Source: Spirochaetaceae bacterium (GTDB lineage Bacteria; Spirochaetota; Spirochaetia; B11-G9). From it: 5,714 nucleotides of DNA. Below are positions 1-4,055 of the stretch, piece after piece (the first letter of the stretch is position 1; the number at the start of each line of letters is the position of its first letter). The translations under genes were made by a program, and so were the position numbers. The stretch spans positions 1 through 5,714 of the forward strand of contig DAOVSY010000201.1 in NCBI GenBank assembly GCA_030633365.1, in the 5' to 3' direction. Below the pieces are notes generated by a model. That model was not told the origin of the DNA, did no database searches, and saw only the letters and a list, made by a program, of their open reading frames with translations.

Positions 1-259
1 CTTTTTTACCCATCTGGCTGTTGGTAAGAAATGTAATCATTCCACCTTCATCATAAACTGCAGCCTCAAAAGCACACCTGGTTCTTGTTGATGCTTTCTC
101 AAATAGAAGAACAATATTCTTTCTATCAAGAAGATTACCTCTTATACCTGCTCTCTTTTTCCTTTTTAAATCCATAGATAGATTAAGAAGAAAATTAAAC
201 TCTTCGACACTGAAGTCTTTAAGTGTAAGCAGACTTCTTCCCTTTAAATTTATAGGCAT
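1..259 (-). CDS. arcB: Ornithine carbamoyltransferase, N-terminal part (runs off left edge)
   Basis: The gene starts at ATG 259 and runs off the left edge, so only 86 residues are visible. They match the N-terminal, carbamoyl-phosphate-binding domain of ornithine carbamoyltransferase: the opening [17 protein letters not shown], then [15 protein letters not shown] around residues 54-68, which contains the STRTR phosphate-binding signature, then the SQMGKK stretch at the visible end. The loop before SQMG looks about two residues shorter than in the E. coli enzyme. A strong ribosome binding site (AAAGGAG, 273-267) lies 7 nt before the ATG. The cytoplasmic enzyme interconverts ornithine plus carbamoyl phosphate with citrulline plus phosphate. 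Lying 83 nt downstream of arginine deiminase on the same strand, it is most likely the catabolic arcB, which splits citrulline. The biosynthetic argF role cannot be excluded, because the C-terminal ornithine-binding half is missing. Confidence 0.94.
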   Translation of the reverse strand, partial: MPINLKGRSLLTLKDFSVEEFNFLLNLSMDLKRKKRAGIRGNLLDRKNIVLLFEKASTRTRCAFEAAVYDEGGMITFLTNSQMGKK

Positions 260-266
260 TTTTTAT

Positions 267-273
267 CTCCTTT
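267..273 (-). promoter_or_regulatory. Ribosome binding site of arcB
   Basis: AAAGGAG on the minus strand, 7 nt from ATG 259. It sits at the 3' foot of a possible hairpin (273-303), so its first A could be paired. Confidence 0.8.
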
Positions 274-303
274 GCTGTATCATCTAAATTAAAGAAAACA
301 GCA
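273..303 (-). promoter_or_regulatory. Possible stem-loop in the arcA-arcB intercistronic gap
   Basis: TGCTGT (minus strand 303-298) and ACAGCA (278-273) form a perfect 6-bp stem around a 19-nt AT-rich loop, ending at the arcB ribosome binding site. No T-run follows, so it is not a typical terminator. It could be an mRNA processing or stabilising hairpin that sets the arcA:arcB ratio, as intercistronic hairpins do in other operons. A long loop around six pairs could also occur by chance. Confidence 0.3.
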
Positions 304-342
304 GTTTGGTTTTTCTAATTATAAGTTCCAATATTAAGTATT

Positions 343-1572
343 CTATAATGCATCTCTATTCAGGGGCATACTCATACATCTTGGCCCACCCCTGCCCCGG
401 ACAAGTTCTGATCCTCCAATCTCAACAACCTCTATTCCATTACTTCTAAGTGTATCATTTGATACAGTATTCCGGTCATATGTTACAACAACACCTGGAG
501 CTATAGCCAGGGTATTTGTAGAATCATTCCACTGCTCTCTGGCCGCAGTAATAATATCTCCCCCGCCGCTGGGAATAAGTTTTACAGAAGGTAATTTCAA
601 AGAAACTTTTAAGGCTGATAATAAACTATCAACAGGTTTGATATTTAAACCTGATTTTTCTCCAGCTCTTATACTAAAAACCTTAACACTATTCTCAATT
701 CCAGGGAAAATTGTAAACTTATCGTAATCTACCATTGTAAGAACTGTATCCAGATGCATATATGCCCTTGTAAATGGAATCTGGATAACAAGGACTTCTT
801 TAACAGTACTGTTCCCCTTAAAAAGAGATTCTGCAACTTCTTCAATGGCACTTGTACTTGTTCGAACACTGCACCCTATAGCAATAGTCTCGGGGCTTAA
901 AACAAGAACATCTCCTCCCTCAATACTATTCGGATTTGTGTGTGAATTCCATGGAGTTTTAGAATTATCAGCAAATCGGGGATGAAACTTATTAATGTGA
1001 TGAAGAATTAAGGATTCCCTTCTTCGTGCTTCTGTTTTCATAGAACTTAGTAACATCCTGTCACCAATAACAGCTCCCGGGTCTCTTGTAAAATAAAGAT
1101 TTATAAGGGGACTTATATAAAAAGGAAATGCTTCATTTATATAATCAGACAGCCTGCTTCTTCCGGATCTACCTGGTAAATCTGATATAGCCAGGCCAGA
1201 AATAATAATTTCCGAAAGTTCCTTATTTGTTTTTGAACTAAGGTGATCTACAATTTCACCAACTAGAGTGGGGTTTTGAATATGAGAAAAGGAAATTACA
1301 TCATCAACAACTTCAGATTTTACATTTTTATCTTTTAGAATATCTGCAAGTAAATCGGAATAATAAAGAACCTCACAATTATGATTTCGAAGAACAGAGG
1401 CAAAATCATCATGTTCAAAACTAATTTGTTTTAACCATGGGATATCATCAAAAAGCATCTCTTCCAAATAGGCAGGTGTTAACCTTTCCAGTTCTTTTCC
1501 TGGACGATGAAGAAGTACAGATCTTAGTTTTCCAATTTCAGAACTAATTGAAAGTGAATTTGTACCAGACAT
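343..1572 (-). CDS. arcA: Arginine deiminase
   Basis: This 409-residue cytoplasmic enzyme hydrolyses L-arginine to citrulline and ammonia, the first step of the arginine deiminase pathway. Its length is normal for the family. The guanidino-modifying fold motifs are all present: LRSVLLHRPGKELERLTP (17-33), FDDIPW (41-46), FTRDP with substrate-binding Asp164, EGGD with Glu218, YMHLDT with catalytic His273 and Asp275, and the C-terminal loop GRGGPRCMSMPL with nucleophile Cys399 and gating Arg394. These correspond to Asp166, Glu224, His278, Asp280, Cys406 and Arg401 of the Pseudomonas enzyme. The PRCMSMP form of the loop is the one seen in streptococcal-type enzymes. ATG 1572 is preceded by AAGGAGT (1585-1579) at 6 nt. 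The next gene downstream is ornithine carbamoyltransferase, so arcA heads an arc operon. No catalytic residue is missing. Confidence 0.97.
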   Translation of the reverse strand: MSGTNSLSISSEIGKLRSVLLHRPGKELERLTPAYLEEMLFDDIPWLKQISFEHDDFASVLRNHNCEVLYYSDLLADILKDKNVKSEVVDDVISFSHIQNPTLVGEIVDHLSSKTNKELSEIIISGLAISDLPGRSGRSRLSDYINEAFPFYISPLINLYFTRDPGAVIGDRMLLSSMKTEARRRESLILHHINKFHPRFADNSKTPWNSHTNPNSIEGGDVLVLSPETIAIGCSVRTSTSAIEEVAESLFKGNSTVKEVLVIQIPFTRAYMHLDTVLTMVDYDKFTIFPGIENSVKVFSIRAGEKSGLNIKPVDSLLSALKVSLKLPSVKLIPSGGGDIITAAREQWNDSTNTLAIAPGVVVTYDRNTVSNDTLRSNGIEVVEIGGSELVRGRGGPRCMSMPLNRDAL

Positions 1573-1578
1573 TTTTCT

Positions 1579-1585
1579 ACTCCTT
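1579..1585 (-). promoter_or_regulatory. Ribosome binding site of arcA, inside a repeated motif
   Basis: AAGGAGT on the minus strand, 6 nt before ATG 1572. Its AAGG is the end of a CCTAAGG motif that also occurs 42 nt further upstream. CCTAAGG can pair with another copy of itself, apart from the central A·A, so the upstream copy could mask this site. Confidence 0.8.
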
Positions 1586-1636
1586 AGGTTGCATAGGCGA
1601 GCAGCAAACTTGTTTGCGACCAGCCTTAGGTTGTAT
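1582..1636 (-). repeat. Pair of 13-bp direct repeats in the arcA leader
   Basis: CCTTAGGTTGCAT (plus strand 1582-1594) and CCTTAGGTTGTAT (1624-1636) differ at one base and start 42 bp apart. One copy forms part of the arcA Shine-Dalgarno; the other lies at the proximal -10 and expected transcription start. They flank the leader stem-loop. They may be two binding sites for one factor, or the two halves of a self-pairing RNA switch. Confidence 0.6.
1595..1626 (-). promoter_or_regulatory. Imperfect stem-loop in the arcA leader
   Basis: On the arcA-sense strand AGGC (1626-1623) pairs with GCCT (1598-1595). A central block with one G-C and two G-U pairs follows, flanked by single mismatches, and then GCAAA pairs with TTTGC around a CAAG tetraloop. 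The structure lies between the two CCTAAGG copies and ends about 23 nt before the start codon. It is likely a folded 5' leader element affecting arcA translation or mRNA stability. No T-run follows it, so it is not a classical attenuator. Confidence 0.45.
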
Positions 1637-1644
1637 TAAATACA
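1632..1644. promoter_or_regulatory. 13-bp perfect palindrome at the proximal arcA promoter
   Basis: TGTATT-A-AATACA is a perfect inverted repeat with a single central base, overlapping the candidate proximal -10 of arcA. Its position suits a repressor. It loosely resembles the AT-rich ARG boxes bound by ArgR-type regulators, but the match is too weak to assign a regulator. Confidence 0.4.
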
Positions 1645-1663
1645 TATTTATAATTTTGTGCAA
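1635..1663 (-). promoter_or_regulatory. arcA: Candidate proximal arcA promoter
   Basis: On the minus strand TTGCAC (1663-1658) is followed after exactly 17 nt by TTTAAT (1640-1635), a fair sigma-70-type pair. Transcription would begin near 1628, putting the leader stem-loop almost at the 5' end of the mRNA. The region is very AT-rich, so chance -10 matches are common. Confidence 0.45.
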
Positions 1664-1706
1664 ATTAAAAATATATATACCCTTATAAGATTTTCATTTA
1701 ATTGCA

Positions 1707-1740
1707 AAGCCATGTTACTACTATAATAGTAACATAGCTT
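1707..1740. promoter_or_regulatory. Long inverted repeat, candidate operator over the distal arcA promoter
   Basis: ATGTTACTA (1712-1720) and TAGTAACAT (1727-1735) are perfect inverted repeats around CTATAA. After one mismatch on each side the match continues with AAGC (1707-1710) and GCTT (1737-1740), giving 13 paired positions per arm. It overlaps the candidate distal -10 (1736-1731) and its start point, the usual place for a repressor operator. Seen as RNA it could be a terminator for the transporter gene that ends at 1811, but no T-run follows on that strand, so operator is preferred. Confidence 0.5.
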
Positions 1741-1759
1741 AAGTTATAAAAAGGGTCAA
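1731..1759 (-). promoter_or_regulatory. arcA: Candidate distal arcA promoter
   Basis: TTGACC (minus strand 1759-1754) and TATGTT (1736-1731) are separated by 17 nt, matching sigma-70 consensus at 5/6 and 4/6 positions. The start point would fall near 1724, in the centre of the 1707-1740 inverted repeat. A transcript from here would carry a leader of about 150 nt including the arcA stem-loop. Confidence 0.45.
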
Positions 1760-1810
1760 GGCAGAACGTTCAAATAGGAATATTATGAAGTAATAAATAA
1801 TTGTGATAAT

Positions 1811-2518
1811 TTATAATCCCAGAAACTGAATAGCCATTCCACTGGAAAAAATGGTAAAACCGGCAATAACATGGGAAAATCGTTCCAGAGGTTTAAATGA
1901 AATTCGTTTCATACCCCATAAAGAGGCCATTACAACAGCAGTCATTGTTCCAATAGTAGCTATTCCAAAAACTGCAATGACCAATATAACACCCAAAACA
2001 CTATTTTTTGCTGCAGGATACATGAGAATTGGTATTAGTGGTTCACAGGGACCAAATACAAAAATCAAAAATAATACCCATGGGGTCATAGTTTTACCTT
2101 TTATTTTGTGAACATGAGCATGATCTACAGTATGGCTATGTGTATGAGTATGGGATTCTCCACTTTCATGAATATGTTCATGAACATGTTGTTTTTTTAT
2201 AAAAATTCGATGAAGCCCCCAAACTGCATATAACAAACCAAAGCCAATTAACATCCATGCAGCAAGATTACCTCTTACACCTTCGATAAAAGTAAGCCTG
2301 GATATTACAACTCCCAGAGCAAGTCCAACAAATCCAATTATCACAGAACTTGCGACATGTCCAACACCACATGCAACTGTAATAAGAAAAGTTTTAGATT
2401 GAGACCATTTTTTTGCCCTGGACATAACAATAAAGGGTAGATAATGATCCGGTCCGGTAATTGTATGGAAAATTCCAATAGAAGCGGCAGAGACTATTAA
2501 TACACTTAAATCATTCAT
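1811..2518 (-). CDS. NicO/RcnA/UreH-like membrane metal transporter with His-rich loop
   Basis: This is a 235-residue polytopic inner-membrane protein with about six hydrophobic segments. The first segment carries FHTITGPDH (17-25), the HxxxGPDH-type signature seen in nickel/cobalt transporters of the NicO/RcnA/UreH superfamily; a second glycine-rich segment has GVGH (51-54). A hydrophilic loop at 111-137 contains 11 histidines, largely as alternating His-x. The segment after the loop has GPCEP (156-160), with a Cys and Glu inside the membrane. The likely role is export or import of a divalent metal such as Ni or Co; direction and ion cannot be read from sequence. ATG 2518 is preferred over GTG 2533 because the protein then opens directly before the first membrane segment and the GTG falls inside an inverted repeat. 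Neither start has a good ribosome binding site. It is divergent from a tiny winged-helix gene, its likely regulator. Some annotations may call such proteins TauE/SafE-like. Confidence 0.75.
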   Translation of the reverse strand: MNDLSVLIVSAASIGIFHTITGPDHYLPFIVMSRAKKWSQSKTFLITVACGVGHVASSVIIGFVGLALGVVISRLTFIEGVRGNLAAWMLIGFGLLYAVWGLHRIFIKKQHVHEHIHESGESHTHTHSHTVDHAHVHKIKGKTMTPWVLFLIFVFGPCEPLIPILMYPAAKNSVLGVILVIAVFGIATIGTMTAVVMASLWGMKRISFKPLERFSHVIAGFTIFSSGMAIQFLGL

Positions 2519-2528
2519 AAAACATAGT

Positions 2529-2547
2529 ATCACACATTTATTGTGAT
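2529..2547. promoter_or_regulatory. Inverted repeat just upstream of the transporter start
   Basis: ATCACA (2529-2534) and TGTGAT (2542-2547) are perfect inverted repeats around 7 nt, 10 nt before ATG 2518. It could be a DNA operator or a hairpin in the short leader. In either form it occupies the place where a ribosome binding site would be expected, and none is visible there. Confidence 0.4.
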
Positions 2548-2579
2548 GTCTTGTTTTTTATTTAGAAAATTTTGCATAT

Positions 2580-2608
2580 ATTATATCTTGCAAGATGCTT
2601 ACCAAAAA
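2580..2608 (-). promoter_or_regulatory. Candidate promoter of the metal transporter
   Basis: A perfect TATAAT (minus strand 2585-2580) lies 17 nt after TTTTTG (2608-2603), a poor -35. Transcription would start near 2573 and give a leader of about 55 nt that includes the 2529-2547 repeat. The 12-bp palindrome at 2585-2596 lies in the spacer. A weak -35 with a consensus -10 often means an activator or a DNA-distorting regulator is involved, but that is inference. Confidence 0.45.
2585..2596. promoter_or_regulatory. Perfect 12-bp palindrome shared by two divergent promoters
   Basis: ATCTTG-CAAGAT is an uninterrupted perfect palindrome. It covers the -35 (TTGCAA) of the plus-strand winged-helix gene and lies in the -10/-35 spacer of the divergent transporter promoter. 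The position is right for one dimeric regulator acting on both genes, and the encoded winged-helix protein is the obvious candidate. Confidence 0.55.
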
Positions 2609-2616
2609 GATAAAAT
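2588..2616 (+). promoter_or_regulatory. Candidate promoter of the small winged-helix gene
   Basis: TTGCAA (2588-2593) and TAAAAT (2611-2616) are separated by exactly 17 nt, a good sigma-70-type pair. The start would fall near 2623, about 35 nt before ATG 2658. The -35 is inside the 2585-2596 palindrome, which suggests autoregulation. Confidence 0.55.
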
Positions 2617-2657
2617 ATATCAAATAAATTATTAGATTCGAAGAGGAGATTGATTTT

Positions 2658-2834
2658 ATGGAAACAGTTGATGCAATTATAGAAGCAATGAAAAAAGTGT
2701 CTGAACCCATGAGTGCAGGACAAATAGCTGACGCAACAGGAATAGATAGAAAAGAAATAGATAAAGGTATGAAAACTCTTAAAAAAGATGAACAAATTGT
2801 GTCCCCTAAAAGGTGTTATTGGGAACCAAAATGA
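2658..2834 (+). CDS. Small winged-helix DNA-binding protein (58 aa), putative regulator
   Basis: The protein is 58 residues, from ATG 2658 to TGA 2832-2834, with a strong AGGAG (2644-2648) 9 nt upstream. It reads as one compact winged helix: helix 1 [11 protein letters not shown] (4-14); a helix-turn-helix with [12 protein letters not shown] (19-30) and [14 protein letters not shown] (31-44); then a short basic wing ending PKRCYWEPK (50-58). Of its residues, 12 are Lys or Arg and one is Cys (Cys53). The pattern of using a complete short HTH and nothing else is typical of stand-alone mini-regulators. No ligand domain is present; Cys53 next to Tyr-Trp is the only evident sensing candidate. It is divergent from the His-rich metal transporter and shares a palindrome with it, so control of that gene is likely but inferred. 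A reading frame antisense to it is a shadow. I recognise the fold, not a named family. Confidence 0.85.
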   Translation: METVDAIIEAMKKVSEPMSAGQIADATGIDRKEIDKGMKTLKKDEQIVSPKRCYWEPK

Positions 2835-2853
2835 GATCAAGTTGATAGTAATT

Positions 2854-2889
2854 ATAGATCAGAAATAAATTTGAGAAATTCTGATCTAT
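2854..2889. terminator. Stem-loop terminator between the convergent winged-helix and acr3 genes
   Basis: ATAGATCAGAA (2854-2864) pairs perfectly with TTCTGATCTAT (2879-2889), giving an 11-bp stem with a 14-nt loop. On the plus strand it is followed by TTTTATACTTT, a weak but plausible T-rich tail, 20 nt after the winged-helix stop. On the minus strand it begins immediately after the acr3 TAA (2893-2891), so it probably serves both genes. Confidence 0.7.
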
Positions 2890-2890
2890 T

Positions 2891-3943
2891 TTATACTTTG
2901 GAAGCAGGGAATTTGTTTCTTGTTTTATTTGCTATATTAACTAAAGTAAGCATAACCGGAACTTCAACTAAAACACCCACTACTGTTACCAGGGTTGCCC
3001 CGGAGTTAAGTCCAAACACAGAGATTGCTACAGCTACAGCCAACTCAAAAAAATTACTGGCTCCTATCATTCCTGCTGGTGCAGCTATATCATGACTGGA
3101 CTTCCAAAAATATCCCCAACCATAGGCAAAAAAGAAAATTAAAAAGGTTTGAATAATTAAAGGAACAGCAATCAGAAAAATATGAAGAGGATTGGATAAT
3201 ATAATAGTTCCCTGAAAAGAAAATATTATTATTAAAGTCAAAAGGAGCCCTGCAATAGTTATATTGCTAAATTTACCTATAAAAACACTGTTAAAATAAT
3301 CCTCTCCACGTTTTGAAATAACATATTTTCTTGTTATAAACCCTGAAATAAGAGGAAATACAACAAAAAGAACAACTGAAAGAATTAGCGTATTATACGG
3401 AACTTTAATATCACTTAAACCCAGGAGCAAAGCAACAATAGGGGTAAAAGCTATAAGAATTACCAGATCATTTATTGCAACCTGTAATACTGTATATGCC
3501 GGATTCCCCTTTGTAAGATGACTCCATACAAAGACCATTGCTGTACATGGGGCAGCCCCGAGTAAAACTGCACCTGCAAGGTATTCTTTTGCCAAAGATT
3601 CCGGAATAAAAGATTTAAATATAACAAAAAAGAAAAATGAAGCTATAGCATACATGGTAAAAGGTTTAATCAGCCAGTTTGTTACAAGAGTAATAACCAA
3701 TCCCTTTGTTGCTTTTTCATGATGTCTTATAGTGGAAAAATCAACCTTAAGCATCATAGGATAAATCATAAGCCAAATTAGAATTGCAATGGGAATTGAT
3801 ACATTTGCATACTCAAATCGACTTAATAAATTGGGTATTCCCGGAGCAAATTTACCAATAAGAACTCCGGTAACAATACACAATGCAACCCAGATACTTA
3901 GATATTTTTCAAAAAAGGCCATATCTGTTTTTTCATTTGACAT
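2891..3943 (-). CDS. acr3: ACR3-family arsenite efflux permease
   Basis: A 350-residue inner-membrane protein with about ten hydrophobic segments, the normal size and topology for ACR3 (bile acid/arsenite transporter superfamily). It exports arsenite, As(III), and sometimes antimonite, using the proton motive force. Diagnostic motifs are MIYPMMLKVDF (59-69), LLGAAPCTAMVFVWSHLTKGNPAYT (127-151) with Cys133 equivalent to the essential metalloid-binding cysteine, VAINDLVIL (155-163), GASNFFELAVAVAI (294-307) and the last-helix VLVEVPVML (324-332) with a conserved Glu327. ATG 3943 has AAGGAG (3958-3953) at 9 nt. It stands alone: no arsR or arsenate reductase arsC is visible within the window. It has its own candidate promoter and is not tightly coupled to the amidohydrolase 104 nt upstream. 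A metal-handling neighbour, the NicO-like transporter, lies beyond the convergent small gene. Confidence 0.95.
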   Translation of the reverse strand: MSNEKTDMAFFEKYLSIWVALCIVTGVLIGKFAPGIPNLLSRFEYANVSIPIAILIWLMIYPMMLKVDFSTIRHHEKATKGLVITLVTNWLIKPFTMYAIASFFFFVIFKSFIPESLAKEYLAGAVLLGAAPCTAMVFVWSHLTKGNPAYTVLQVAINDLVILIAFTPIVALLLGLSDIKVPYNTLILSVVLFVVFPLISGFITRKYVISKRGEDYFNSVFIGKFSNITIAGLLLTLIIIFSFQGTIILSNPLHIFLIAVPLIIQTFLIFFFAYGWGYFWKSSHDIAAPAGMIGASNFFELAVAVAISVFGLNSGATLVTVVGVLVEVPVMLTLVNIANKTRNKFPASKV

Positions 3944-3952
3944 ACTACTATT

Positions 3953-3958
3953 CTCCTT
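3953..3958 (-). promoter_or_regulatory. acr3: Ribosome binding site of acr3
   Basis: AAGGAG on the minus strand, 9 nt from ATG 3943. It fixes the start. Confidence 0.8.
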
Positions 3959-3969
3959 ACATTACCAAA

Positions 3970-4003
3970 TCAATAGTATATCTGTAACATTTATTGAAGT
4001 CTA
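3970..4003 (-). promoter_or_regulatory. acr3: Candidate acr3 promoter with overlapping inverted repeat
   Basis: TAGACT (minus strand 4003-3998) and TATACT (3980-3975) are 17 nt apart, matching consensus at 4/6 and 5/6. An inverted repeat, TCAATA (3970-3975) and TATTGA (3992-3997) separated by 16 nt, spans the spacer and -10. The placement suits a repressor of ArsR type, but the arms are only 6 bp and AT-rich. Confidence 0.4.
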
Positions 4004-4025
4004 CTTACTAAACTCAATTAAATCT

Positions 4026-4055
4026 AATATTAAAAAAACACTTGTTATTAATATT
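4026..4055 (-). terminator. Weak AT-only stem-loop after the amidohydrolase gene
   Basis: AATATTAA (4026-4033) and TTAATATT (4048-4055) can pair over 8 bp, overlapping the amidohydrolase stop codon, with a T7 run (minus strand 4038-4032) inside the 3' half. The stem has no G-C pair, so it is a poor terminator. Read-through into acr3 is possible. Confidence 0.2.

Noticed and set aside
1851..2111. Plus-strand frame of 86 codons within the transporter gene
   Set aside because: Fully antisense to a well-supported membrane protein, with no ribosome binding site or recognisable domain.
2519..2533. GTG 2533 as transporter start
   Set aside because: Lies inside the 2529-2547 inverted repeat, has no ribosome binding site and adds only five residues. 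ATG 2518 is simpler, though not proven.
2529..2547. CRP/FNR-type site
   Set aside because: The half-sites are in the opposite order (TCACA first, TGTGA second) to the TGTGA-N6-TCACA consensus, and the spacing is 7.
2562..2840. Minus-strand reading frame of 92 codons
   Set aside because: It is antisense to the winged-helix gene, rich in Phe, Cys and His without family resemblance, and lacks a ribosome binding site. The 58-residue plus-strand gene explains the region far better.
2871..3095. Plus-strand frame of 74 codons overlapping the 3' end of acr3
   Set aside because: The Thr/Ala-rich product is typical of the complement of a membrane-protein gene, and it begins inside the terminator stem-loop.
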